Source of the DNA: Turbatrix aceti
Taxonomy: Eukaryota; Nematoda; Chromadorea; Rhabditida; Panagrolaimidae
Length of the DNA stretch: 64,000 nt
Assembly (NCBI GenBank): GCA_963969345.1
Contig: OZ017770.1
Location: forward strand, 8,193,246-8,257,245
Reading direction: 5' to 3'
Position numbers and translations under genes: made by a program. The notes beneath the pieces are model-generated. The model made no database searches. It was not told the origin of the DNA and saw only the letters and a list, made by a program, of their open reading frames with translations. This document shows positions 29,866 to 41,282 of the stretch, one piece after another (the stretch's first letter is position 1; every line of letters starts with the position of its first letter).

Positions 29866-30854
29866 CTCTCTCTTCTACTACCGATCACCAGCCACTGAAA
29901 CGATCAATGCGGTCGCCATGAAACGCCAAACCGTCAATAAAGTGAACAGAAAAAGAAAGTGTTAAAAAGACGACCGCGCGAAGAAGATAAAACAAGCTCT
30001 CATTGCTGCGCAACAACCATGCTCGATGGGTAAAAATCTGTTTGAACCATAAAAACACGAAAATTATGTCGTCATACGCTCTTTAACGTGTGTATCAACA
30101 TGGTCAAGCGATGCAATTGAGTGGATTCTGACAAGTAATCACTCATATAAATTTACAAAAGTTCACCCCCATAATCGTCCAGGTCAGTCAGTGATATGGG
30201 TAAAAAATAGCTTTGGTAACATCACACGAAGTGTCATTAATTTAATTATCTCATTTAGTTTTTTTTCTTCTCAACTCATATGTAATACCTGGTTGATTAA
30301 CTTGGTTTCACAATGGCTTCACCTGAAATTCACATTTAAAAAAACATCTGTTGAAAGTAACGTTCCTGTCATTCTGTTTCTGTGCGTTTTTTGAATGATT
30401 CATCATGTTCGAGATTGTTTTTACATTTTGGTATGTCCGAACACGCCCGGGGCGTTGTTAAACATTCCCGGTGTTTTTTTACATTCCAGAAACATTTTGA
30501 ATCGTACATTAAGCATGCGGGATATCACTTATGTGGTGTAAAGTGTTCTCCGGCTTAAAGCATTCGCGGATGCAAACCACCACTTTTCAACGGCACCTGA
30601 GAACTGACATAAGGGCATTGATTTTCCCACATGTTATAATTTACATCCTCACTGACACATTGCACCCTTTCTTACTTCCAGAAGGTCAAAATTTATTTTC
30701 ATTTTTGAACCACGTTCACCTGTTCTTTCGTGGCGAAACCTGATCCGTCCGTTATTCCGGTTGTATACCGATTCGTGTTCGCTCGTTCAGTCATGCTTTG
30801 TTACTGATTTATTTATCGGGAAATACCTTTTTTAATAGCTTTTTTTTTCAGACC
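29866..30854. other. Divergent promoter region, BicC and TFIIA small subunit
   Basis: Two divergent genes share this spacer. Apart from the TTTTTTTTTCAG acceptor directly before the TFIIA start codon, nothing specific is recognisable. Confidence 0.5.
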
Positions 30855-31241
30855 ATGGCAGCTCTCACCTACACGATGTACCGGGCCACCACGGTCGGCG
30901 AAACTCTTGAGCGAACGCTTGAAGAGTTTGTCGAGGATGGACGCATCACGCAGTCGTTGGTCAATAAAATTATGACAAATTTTGACAAAAGCATCACACA
31001 AGAGATGAATTCGGGTTTAAAGCAGCGTTTTACATTCAAGGTAGGACGATTGCAGAATGCAGGTTATCGTTAACGTGGATGGACTTGTTTTCAGGCGAAC
31101 AAACTGCTAGCATACCGCTTCTGCGACAACGTCTGGACCTTTGTAATGGAGCAGACCGAGCTCAAAGAAAGCACCGCTAAACCCCAGCAACCGATCGACC
31201 GACTGAAAATCGTAGCGTGTGATGCCGCCAAGAAATCCTGA
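30855..31241 (+). CDS. GTF2A2: Transcription factor IIA small (gamma) subunit
   Basis: Two exons, 30855-31040 and 31095-31241, give 110 residues, the family's length (about 106-109). The N-terminal four-helix part is recognisable in YTMYRATTVGETLERTLEE, and the beta-barrel half in AYRFCDNVWTFVMEQTELK and IDRLKIVACDAAKK. TFIIA stabilises TBP on the TATA box and is a general RNA polymerase II factor. The acceptor TTTTTTTTTCAG ends four bases before the ATG, so a spliced leader or a non-coding first exon is joined there. Slight differences from the vertebrate protein are spread evenly, as expected for an ordinary functional gene. Confidence 0.96.
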
Positions 31242-31878
31242 ATCTTTCGTACACTTTCCTATATGTATACTGCTAAGTCATAGATATTTAACTCAAATTA
31301 ACCGTTACATATGCAATCTTTGTTATGTTTTACAGGTTTAAAGAAAAGTAAATTTTTTGATTTAATGTACAGAAAAATGAGCTGCAAAACAAACCATTCT
31401 GTCGTGCATGGGTACTTTTGTTTTTGAAAAAAATCCTGAAAGCAGGTTGTCTTTTATGTGCTGTTTCCCGACGTCAAATTGGGGTGCGTATGTTTTTTTT
31501 TATATGCGCAAAGTAAAAACGCACAACTTGCGCACCACGGTGTCGGTCACTCTTTCTCTGTCTTTTCCTGCTAGCAAGCAGATGCATATCCATCCACAAA
31601 CTGCAAGAATAAAACGCTACGTCAAAAATCATCCATCTGGTCAGTTGAGGTCCTGAGTGGAATCCATCTTTGCAAGTTTGACCGAGCAGTACATAGCCCT
31701 CCGGGTATTTTTGCTGTTGTCACAAATTGGTCGTCAAAATCTTGAATCGTTGTCTAACGCACCATCGACAATGTTATTGTGCTGATTTGGGACAACGAAT
31801 TCTGACAACTTGCGCACTCTCCCCCCCCCACAATCAATAATCGCTGCTCTTCTTCCTTGTTGGTAAAATTCTGACTTA
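31242..31878. other. Intergenic, no gene recognised
   Basis: Contains poly(A)-type AT-rich DNA after TFIIA gamma and should hold the promoter of the AKAP10-like gene. No family features in its short open frames. Confidence 0.5.
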
Positions 31879-34238
31879 ATGAGTAAAAAACTTACCAATG
31901 GTTTACTGCAAAAATTAAGCATAACCAAAGGTTCGTTATTTCTGTCCCAATCGGTCAAGCATTTATTTTTTTATTTTTTTCAGGGCATCTGAGAAGCAAG
32001 ATAAGCCATAATGAAAAAGAAAAAAGTTCTCCTGAATCACGTGGTAAGCATTTGACTTTATTTGCGCAAGCGCTTTTATAAAGCACTTGAAAGCGAGACA
32101 AAATGCCCCCATGCAATCGATTTTGAATGACCATGAGTTTTCACGTCATCCTTTGACCAGTTTTCTCAATTGGGACTTTCCACAGTCACGCCGTTTCACT
32201 TTTTTTGGCTCGGGGTTCAAGGTTGCAACAGTGGCGGTAGTATGTATAATTTTGTCTTCGGGAGTGACCTTTAACAATGTGACAAGTCCAGGGGAAAAGC
32301 AAACTGATTGTTATGTCAATAAATATGATTGTTTTCAGTAAATTCATTATTCTTCAAAGAATGCCATGCAATAGATTCCTTCGACGATGTTCTGAATATT
32401 CCAACTGCTCAACTTTACTTTATCCAATTCATGGAATACATCGGTTGGTTTTTATTTCCTGGTTATACTTTAACTTTGGAGACAGACAGCGTTGGAACTG
32501 GCTGTTGTTGGCTTCTCTCTGATTGAACACATGATAGTAAACTATAAACAATCTTTATCGTCATATGATATGATACTATTTTGAAATCAGTTTTCAACGA
32601 ACGGGTTCTGTAAACATGATAAGACAGTTAGATAACTTTTTTTTTTCTGTAAAAAAATTAGCAGTGTATGAAACAGAAGAAAATTGTAAAACTCTTGACT
32701 CACTTTTTTTAGATCAACTAAATCTCATAAAATTTTACCTGCACGTTAACAGCTACAAGGCGTCATTTGAATGTTCCACCAATGATCCTGAGAGTTAGTT
32801 TTCCCTTTTTTACCTCAGGCAATTAGATAACATGCAATGCAATTTTTAGCCCTCAAAACAGATGCCTGCAACATTTATTCACAATTTCTCTGTGCAAATG
32901 CCTTATCCCCTATCGGGCTGAGTGATCACATTCGAAGAGACGTAATCGGTAGGGTTTTTTTTCTGATTTCAATTTTTTTCGTCTTTGACAAATATGGAAG
33001 CAAGAACATTTTTTTTTATTTAATTGGTTTCAGACAAAATGTGTCAAATTGACGGCAGCATCAGGCCAGATTGCTTTGGCAAAGCTCAGTCTTACGCGCT
33101 AGATTTGCTCGAAAACAGGTTTGTAAAGTCCTTTTAAACTTGGTTACACATTCACACCTGATAATTCAATTTAATTACTTTTGCTTTCTAGATACTTCAA
33201 AGAATTTCTAGCTTCTATATTTTATGCAAAATATCTGTACGAATTATACACATCTTCGCAGCTTACGGTCATAGACATTCTGAAAATGCACAGCATTTTG
33301 TGTGCGTTTCTCGAGTTTTTGGAATCTCACGAAGATAATTACGGTCGGAATTTGTTAGAATTCATTATCAGTGTCAGAGACATCAGACAATCCACGTCGG
33401 AGCATATCCTCATAGACGATGCTATGGTGATCTACGACAAATACTTTTCCATGCAGGCAGCGAACAATCTAAAGTTTGGCGATGCTATGAGGGTCGAGAT
33501 TGAAAGCAAGATCTGCACTGAAAGTGGTCATCCTGATCCAAATGTTTTTCTAAAGCCATATAATCTGGCTTGTGCTTATTTGCAAGAGGTTTGTTATCAA
33601 AACATTCTCACATAAAAAAAACTTGATTTTGTAGAACTACATCCCACAATTTATCAAATCGCCATATTTTGAAAAAATTGTACAAAATCTCTTCGCCAAG
33701 ATAGAGTACACAATTGTGGATTCCAAACGGGAAAATGAACCCCAACCGACCAATGGCGGATTTTTATCGCATCCTGGAAGCCTGCTGGCGATTCCTACGA
33801 CTCTGACGCAAGCTCTGAGCTTTGATAAATCTCCCCAACAGCCTATCCGCAGTCTGAGCAGCACGGCATCTGACGAAGCAGAAACCTTATCAGTCGGGAG
33901 CCTGAGTTCTGCTTCTAGAAAAAATATGTAATTTTTTTTTTTCAGAGAATTCATTGAATTTCAACGGGGGTAAAAAAATCTTTTACAGGTACAATAATAT
34001 CGCTCGGGTGGATGAACTTGGCCGATATGAGTCTCTTTTCGACAAGGAATTCTGCGCGGAAGAAGAGTTGTACGGGCGTCGAATGATCAAATCCGTCATC
34101 GACAAATACCTGCATCAGTCTGCCGAGGAGGCCAACAAGCAGGCCGAAGAAGCAGCGCGGGTGATCATCAGTGAGGTACAGAACATGGTATCCATCGGTA
34201 ATGCTCTTCAGAAAGATTCTCTCACTATGCATAATTGA
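31879..34238 (+). CDS. AKAP10: AKAP10-like (D-AKAP2) RGS-domain anchoring protein
   Basis: Exons 32339-32443, 32713-32793, 32850-32948, 33034-33118, 33192-33588, 33635-33927 and 33989-34238 are supported. Two short 5' exons, 31984-32043 and 31879-31900, are likely and close the phase, for 463 residues. The order matches AKAP10: a first RGS-like region beginning AQLYFIQFMEYI and ending in RPDCFGKAQSYALDLLENRYFKEF, then a second RGS domain with IDDAMVIYDKYFSMQAAN and RVEIESKICTESG, then a Ser-rich linker, and a C-terminal amphipathic helix (EEANKQAEEAARVIISEVQ) in the place of the PKA regulatory-subunit-binding helix. AKAP10 tethers protein kinase A to mitochondria and endosomes and binds Rab4/Rab11. 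The protein is shorter than the vertebrate one (about 660), mainly in the first RGS insert. The first exon is a weak call. Confidence 0.85.
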
Positions 34239-34424
34239 AACATTCTTTTACTGGGTACAACTATTTCGGTTTGGGCGTTTCTGTGTTGTTTTTTTGTATA
34301 ATGCGAGTATAGAAATTATCATAAAATCAATAAATCTATTCCTGGAAGCGAAATTCAAAAATAGCTAAGCTCTGAAAACGGTTAATGTTAAACCAGAAAT
34401 GTAAATAAAAGATAAAACAAGGCA

Positions 34425-35264
34425 TTACTTCACCAGAGGGGGGTAAAGCTGTCTAATAGCCCGTACGTCGTCGTCCGCAAGGTCGTAGTTAACATCAAAC
34501 TTCCTGTTTTTGGGATACATGACAGCTCTGCTGTCTGTTGAGTGCTCCAGTCCTAGTAAATGTCCGATTTCGTGGACTGCTGTCTATAAAACCACAAAAA
34601 TAAAAAAATAAATTACCTGAAAAAAACTACCTGAAAAAGATTGATTCCATAGCGTCGATTAAGTGTCCAATTTTCATCGGCATCGAAATGCAGCAATCCA
34701 ACGGTGGGATAAAAAGCGTGGGCTACTATGCCTTCTACAAAAAAGTATTCACACTGCACGTAGGAGTCTTCAAAAGTGTGTATGTATTGTTACCTGGTCC
34801 ATCGAAGGGCATGTCATCGCCGTGTTTGCCTTTGACAAAGGCGATCGTTATGTCTGGTGGAAGGCCATTTGGCGTCGTTGCTTCGATGAATATCAATGAA
34901 GATTTAGATGCCCAGAGATTGAATGCGCGATGCAAAGTGTTTCTACAAAAAAATACTGGTTTTGATTTTCTGTCATTATTTATGCCATAGTATGCAAAAT
35001 AAACTGTTTACCGAATAATGAAGATGTCGGATGACGTGAGGTAGTCTGAGGGTTCCAGTTGCCATCGAATATCGGTATGAGGCCACTTTCGTTTGCTCAA
35101 CACTGAAAATTACCTGTTATGAAGGAATGGAACGGGATACCTTTGTGATTACCGTATCGCCTGACTCTTTCGTGACCTCTATCACGTGTCAGATCATACC
35201 TGTCGTTACCCGTAACAACTTGTAAATTACAAATAGTTATCAACAAAACCAGAATATTTTTCAT
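34425..35264 (-). CDS. Matrix metalloproteinase, catalytic domain only
   Basis: Exons 35210-35264, 35012-35102, 34794-34942, 34631-34734 and 34425-34583 give 185 residues. A signal peptide (ILVLLITICNLQVV) is followed almost directly by a matrixin catalytic domain: KWPHTDIRWQLE, HGDDMPFDGP, AHAFYP, LHFDADENWT, then the zinc site HEIGHLLGLEH and the Met-turn VMYP. The Ca/structural segment DDDVRAIRQLYPP ends the chain. There is no PRCGxPD cysteine switch and no hemopexin domain. The usual propeptide, which keeps matrixins latent, is therefore missing in this model. The DNA between 35103 and 35209 could code a short basic stretch (ERVRRYGNHKG), but no splice arrangement I found joins it in frame. 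A missed upstream exon is possible. Role: secreted extracellular-matrix protease. Confidence 0.82.
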
Positions 35265-36281
35265 AACAACTAGGAGTTCCTGGAACAGGGTTTGATCACA
35301 AACTACCCCTTGGCAGCTAGTAGCTTTATTATTAGCTGGCAGCAACTTGCATGACAGACTTGACCTTGACTGACGAGGTAAAGGAACTGACGTTTCAGCG
35401 TTTTATTCCTTATCGGCTATAAACAAGCCAGAAGCGACCTGCAAACCTGACGGACCGCAATTGAGTGGGGTTGTAGTAGCACTGCGGTTGCCTCCTCGGC
35501 TTCCTGACTGACTAAGCCCCCTGAGGCGTTCTTTGTGAAGGCGGTGTTGGCTGTACTTTCCTGTATGCACGCGTGTGTGCTATGCTTGCTGATCAAGGTG
35601 AATTCACGGCCTTTTTTTTAGCACGGTGATATCTTTCAGTGTTGCATTAACTTGTTTTCGCAAAAACAGTAGCAGCGTAAAAAATTGAAAGGAGGAAAAC
35701 ACAAAGTTTGACTAATTGAAAGCAATTTGGGAATTTTTCATGTTTTAAAATAGTTTCAAAATTTTTTACAATTGCAGGTCAGAAAAATTTTAATTTAATT
35801 TTTTTTTATTATCTAAAAATTTTAATTCTATTTTTTAATTATCAAAAATTTTTAATTCTAATTTTTTTATTTATCAAAAAAATTTTATTTAAATTTTTAA
35901 ATTTTAGAATTTTTGTATGTATGTAAACTCGTTTTTTTATATTTTTGTAATCTTTTTGAATGACGTATTTTTTTTAGTTAAATTTGTTTTGCCCAAAATA
36001 ATTTTTTTTTATCGTAGCAAGTTTCCCTCATTCTCCCAATCAATCAGTCATTCAGGTATGAAATGAAAAATGTTTATTTCTAATATCTACATATAGCAGT
36101 GATTCTCCGTTTGGGCCCGTGTGAATAATAGAAGCAAGAAGAGGAAAAAAGAAAGCACAACCAAAAAAATACAAGCAACTGACATGTCATCTGAATTTGC
36201 AAAGAAAAATCTATGGCCAAACAGGGCCTGCTGGTAGTGAAAGAAAGAAGGTCTGGGAGATTGATGCTCATTTGTTGTTGT
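35265..36281. other. Intergenic; AT-rich block at 35760-36010
   Basis: Spacer between the matrixin start and tyrosinase 3' end. It includes the low-complexity block listed separately; otherwise no gene features. Confidence 0.5.
35775..35935. repeat. AT-rich imperfect tandem repeat
   Basis: Three to four degenerate copies of a unit of about 40 bases, combining ATCAAAAATTTTTAATTC with long T runs. A simple low-complexity repeat. Confidence 0.6.
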
Positions 36282-38367
36282 CTAGAGGACCATGCGCTGC
36301 ACGAAAGGCGTAGTGGGTGGCTTGCTGGTGGCATTCTTAGCCGATTTGACGTGTTTCGGGCGAGTTCGCTAAAATATCACTTGTTCATACGCTTTTTTAT
36401 TGTCCATTGTTTTTTAATTACCTGTTGGTTGGGCTTGATGGGCTCGCAGGTAGTAGCCTTGGGCGTGCCGCAAAGGCTGCAGCTTGAGCGGCAGTTTTCT
36501 TGCATGAATTGCTTAGAGTTGCCTGTGCACTGTCCTTCTGATTGCCACTGCGTGCAGGAGACGTGGCGATTGGCGCACTCGTTGGTCTTGTTGAAGGATG
36601 GCTCGCAGAAACCGCAGGCAGGTCGGCAGTATGCCTTCATGTACTCTCCGTTGTTCTTGCACTCGCCCTGGGCAGCCCATGATTCGCAGCAAGGGTTGCG
36701 GTTGAAGCAGTCGACGAAGATGCGGGGCCGCACGGTTGCAGTCGTGTTTCTCACAGAAGCAGGTGCACGCGGGCGCACTGCACGTGCGGCTGGGGCTGGA
36801 CGCGGCGGAACCGGTGTGGTGGTCGTCGGAGGGCGGAATGGCTAAAAAAAGCAATTATTATGCAATTTCCCCTCAGGCAAAAAGTTTAAAAATTACCGCA
36901 GGAGTGGGACCGTAGACGCAGCGACCGAAGATGCATTGCCCGTTGTAGCAGGCGTCAAAGCCCATGTACCGCATGCAGAGGCCGCCGAGCTTGACCTTGG
37001 CCACGCAATGGGGGTAGCCGCGGGTGTCGCAGAAGAGATACTTGGATCCACAGGTCGGGAATTCAACTGAGCAGGACGGACGGGAGGCGTATTTGTACAT
37101 CTGATCCGTGTAAAGGTTGGACAGACCGTCTCGGTTGGCGAGGTTGTAGAAGGGCACCATGGTAGCGTAGCTGAAGTGAAGCGGGGCATCGCACTGCTGC
37201 ATGTCGGGAGGGTAGGCAGCTTCACGGACCCACTTGGGTTGACGGAGTTGACGCCATGTCTCCCAGATCAGGTCGACAAATGAGTGGTGATTGTAGAAGA
37301 TGGGATCGTTGGCACTGGTTGTGGGTGGTTTGAGGTCTCCACCGATGAAGAGATGAATGTTAGCGTGCGTGTATTCAAGGGCGGCAAAGTTAATGGGGTA
37401 GGGGCAGCCGGCCTCAGGCACGGTGTAGGCCATCACGTACTCAACGTTCGTCTGCAGCATGACTTGGTTCAACTCGGTCTCAGTGAAGAGGTGTCCTTCG
37501 GCTCCGAGGTTGCTGCAAGGTTTTTGAATGGTAATTGGGGAGTCAAACAAAGGCAAGTCTTACCGTTGAATGTAGGGACGTCCTTCGAGGGTGCGCCAGT
37601 AAGCGAAAGGTCCGTAGATGACGTTGCCGTAGGGGTCGGTCTCGCCAATGAAGTCGTTGGTGAAGAGAACAGAATCCCGAGGGTCATCCAGGTAACCGTC
37701 CATAACAGAGTCCCAATATGGAACAAAAACGGTGGGGTCGATGAGACGAAGCGCGATTTCAAAGCGCTTAAGGTACTCGCGATGCCAGGGGAGGAATCCA
37801 GGACCAGAGTGAGCTCCACTGCCGGTTCCGACATCTCGGTGCTCGGCACTCAGGCGATCGTATTCTCCGCTTTGCTTCAAAACGGTCATAGCGTTAAGGT
37901 AGCGCAGGCGTTCGTCGTCAGTCATCATGCGGAGTTCCTTGCGGTAAGCCATGGTAAGGGGAAGGCCGTTAGGGAGCATGCAGACGCCGTCAGGAGCCAT
38001 TCCGCCGCCGAAGAAGGGACACAGGCAGATAAGAGTCATGCAGTCATAGGGATGGGTGGCGATCTGTCCTCGGGATCCGGCGGGCACGGGTTCGGGTTGC
38101 AGCCAGACAGGCGATCCAGGCATTTGGGGCGGCCATACTCCGGTTTCTGCTTGGCGATCAAAGTTTTCACGAGCTTGTTGATCGGATTGACGTAACTAAA
38201 GGACAGATGAGTTGATAAAGGTCACAGTGGGTTCAGTTGGGGCAACTTACTCTTCTACAGACTTGTTTTAGGTTGTCGCTAGGAGCATCGGAACAGTCGG
38301 CCCGAAACTGCGATAAAACGGGAGTAGCGCAAAAGGAGAGAACAGCTACTAAGGCAAGGCGTCTCAT
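36282..38367 (-). CDS. Tyrosinase with two C-terminal ShKT domains
   Basis: Five exons, 38251-38367, 37564-38195, 36897-37512, 36422-36841 and 36282-36368, give 623 residues. A signal peptide ([16 protein letters not shown]) is followed by a type-3 copper oxidase domain. CuA histidines are in AEHRD, GSGAHSG and [12 protein letters not shown]; CuB histidines are in YTHANIH and [13 protein letters not shown]. Two ShKT six-cysteine domains follow a Pro/Thr-rich linker: one from [11 protein letters not shown] to CRPACGFC, and one from [11 protein letters not shown] to CRSSCSLC. The architecture is typical of nematode tyrosinases used in cuticle, eggshell or defence melanin chemistry (phenol hydroxylation and o-diphenol oxidation). 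The last exon codes a basic tail. All phases close. A TATAAAAG motif (38708-38715, minus) lies 341 bases upstream, which would need a 5' UTR intron. Confidence 0.95.
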
Positions 38368-39856
38368 GGTAATCCTGAAAATGAGTCAAAAAGTACAAAA
38401 CCTTGATCCTGACATTTTTGCACGTAAACGCGGGTTTTGGCTGCCAAAAAACTAGTCTGCGCCTTTTGAGGTAAGGTAAAAGGTAAACAATGATAAAAGT
38501 CTGTCGGACCACTCGAATCAAATATTCTTCTAGGCAAAAAAGGTCAGTTTTTTTTTGGCAAAACGAAAGTAATAATTTTTGATTGAAGGCAAAGAAAAGG
38601 AAGGTTGAACCCCTTTGGTTTTCACCTAAGCTCAGAGGAGTTGGCAGAGGATGAAGCTTAGTAGATGAGGCGATGGCTGACTGATGAAAGTGAGCTGGCC
38701 AACCTGGCTTTTATACGGTCCTCGTTTGGGGGCAACGTACAAACCTAGTTATTACGTGATATTTTGCCATCCTCTAAAGTTTACGTCAAGGTTTGTTCCA
38801 GTGCGAAACGGTGGGCGGATTTTTTGCCAAATGTTCCGCAGTGAAAAAAAAAAGTGGGTACTACGCAAAAGCAGGATAGGTCGCAGTTTTCCCCTGCTTT
38901 ACGGGTTTGAGGTCCAAGGACGCGTGGGGTCGTCTGTAACATCCTGTGCCCCGCGGGGTTACTCTCCCTTTCGCTTGCGCAACGCCCCTGACAGAGCTTT
39001 CCCCCCGCGGGCAAAAAGAATCACAGGCTTGCGGTCGTGCCCTTTCTAAACCAGTTTGGATAAAGATGCGACTCTTCGTTCCACGCGCAGACGATCCCTC
39101 AGGAAAAGCAAGGTGTCAGAAAAACAGATACAGGTAGGTAAGCAGCATTCCGCTGTACTCGTACTACAACTTTCACTTTTCCAATCACTTACATTTTTTG
39201 TACACCACCTGGAAGAAGAGGTGGTAATGCCTGTGAACTGGCAAAAAAAACTTGCGTTGTTGTTTTTATATACAAAAAACAACAAACAATCAAGGAGGCA
39301 ACATTCGACGTTGTTTTTTGTTTCGTTTTTCTGTCTCGTTTCTGCTTCAATGCACGTCAAACCTGACAATGGGGGGTTTTCTGTCCTTCAGGTCACGTTT
39401 TCAATTTTTTGGCATTGTTTCAACGTTTACGTTTAACCTCGAACCCCGATTGCTCATCGTGTTGCGTCGTAAAAGCTAAATTTAGCGTTCGTCGCCAAAA
39501 AACAAAAAAATCATGACTGAAAAAATGAAAAAGCATGCATTGTCTTTTTTCCTGACCTAACAGGTTTGTGAAAGTGAAGGTTTTGCTAAAGTGGAGTGAA
39601 CGTTGAAACGAGGTAATTGTACGAATCATTCATTTATTACACAATCTGCGCTTCTGCACGTAGCAAAGACTTAACACGTTGTGCATGTGTGCTTTTTTTA
39701 AAACAATGTAAAACATAAAAAGACTAAAAAAAAACAAAAAAAAAATATCTGCCCTTCATCAGGTGTATAAAATACTTCATCGGTAGTCGCGCGTGATTTC
39801 CGGCTAATTGAGGAGTCAAAAGTGATCTTGCGAATACAATCAATCATCGTTTTGCA
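38368..39856. other. Intergenic, no gene recognised
   Basis: Upstream region of tyrosinase and 3' flank of the globin gene. Includes a TATAAAAG motif on the minus strand at 38708-38715 and a GC-richer stretch near 38880-39060. Open frames there show no family features. Confidence 0.5.
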
Positions 39857-41282
39857 TCAATGCACCTGTGGCAAGCTCAGAAATTTGCTTGATTCTGAAG
39901 GCTGGAGAGGATTCATCGTCACCTGTTCCTCAACAATTGGTCCACCCATGATAGTAGTACTCGGTGTGTCCGGAACATTTGGTGAAATTGACCTGAAATT
40001 TTTTTTTTTCATTTTTCATTTTATCAGACAAAAAAATTTGCTTTTGTTTTTCATAAGTGTTTCTTTTGTTTTTAGTTTGATGAGCAAGGCTATAAGAACA
40101 ACTGGTAGGCTAAAAAAAACAAAAGCGCACCTGTGCGAGCACTGGTCCTCGTTGATGGATCCCCCTTCGGAACTCAGATCTATGGAAGTCGAGATCTTGA
40201 GCTTGCTCATTGTACTGTTGGAAGCCCGTCGAAGCCGTCGCATTTCAGTATAAAACCCGTCTCGAACCGAGCTGAAGACCGTGGTTGTAAGAGTGCTCCA
40301 GGCAGTGAGTGTCTCGGTAGCCTGATGCACAGCAGCATCCAGAAAGACGCATTCCGTCGTAATGGCATCTGCCGTGATGGCAAAAAAATCAGGTCGAAAA
40401 CCATTTGCCCGGTATTGAACGTGCTTTTCGCCGTATTCTTCCGCTATTCTTTGAATCTCATCGCTGTCAGTCAGGTTATCGACTACTTTTTGAAGAAAGA
40501 TTTTTAGTCCATCGCTCAAGTCGAGTCTCTTTGCCTGAAAAAAAAACACGTAGCTTTTTTTGTTGTCAATTGACAAGGCGGATATGTATTATGGAGGCAC
40601 TTTGTGTTTTACTTTTTGTCATCTGGTAATTGGAAGGGTATCACTAAAAACCACCAGTATCACACCCAGGTGTGACAACTGTCATACACGTGGCTAAGAC
40701 ATGTTCTTCCTTCCTTGTCAACGTGCATATGTCAAAAAAAGTCCTCTTATTTTTCTTAACATCCGGGAGTCAAAAGAACAAAATCCCACCTTGGGAATGG
40801 TTTCGACAAATGCCCGGAAGTCTTCACGCTTGTCAATAACACGACGATAAATTCGATCGCCAAGATCGTCTTTGGCATTGTCCATGCAATATTTAATTAT
40901 TGTTCGGTGATTTAAGGGTAAGATAGGTTTGCTTTTTCCTTCACTGCTCATGCTGGATCTGAAACTGAAAAGCAGGGTTTTTTTATGAACGCACAAAAAA
41001 TGACGACTATCACGTAGCCAAACCAGCGGTGACGCTCACTAAGAAGAATAAAAATCACAAAATGACGTACCTCGCAGTGGAACCTCCTTTGCTTAGCCTT
41101 TTTTGGGATTTATCACTTGGAGCATTAATTTTGGGCTTTGCAAGATTTGCACTGCTGCCAGAAGACTTAATACTGTTTAAATTACTCTTGCTACCCCTCG
41201 AAGGAAGAGTGGCATTGTTCTTCTCCTTTTCCGAAGAAGTTGCGTTGCTCGAAGTGTCAGCCGTAGATTTTGCATTGCCCAT
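39857..41282 (-). CDS. Globin with N-myristoylation-type start
   Basis: Four exons, 41071-41282, 40790-40958, 40131-40534 and 39857-39992, give 306 residues. The chain starts MGNAKS, a good N-myristoylation signal (Gly2, Ser6), then runs about 70 residues of Ser/Lys-rich disordered sequence. The globin fold follows from about residue 80: RTIIKYCMDNAKDDLGDRIY, DKREDFRAFVETIPK, AEEYGEKHVQYRANGFRPDFFA (His as the likely proximal ligand) and TTTVFSSVRDGF. A C-terminal tail of about 60 residues is rich in Ser, Thr and Pro. Nematodes carry many such acylated globins, thought to act in redox signalling or oxygen sensing at neuronal membranes rather than in storage. A TTTTCAG acceptor ends six bases before the ATG. 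The distal residue cannot be assigned safely by eye. Confidence 0.88.

Noticed and set aside
35113..35264. One longer matrixin exon including the basic ERVRRYGNHKG stretch
   Set aside because: It would need an 11-base intron (GTAATTTTCAG) to join the catalytic exon, which is too short to splice.
37284..38195. Plus-strand frame of 303 codons over tyrosinase
   Set aside because: Spans tyrosinase exons and an intron on the opposite strand; the translation has no domain features.
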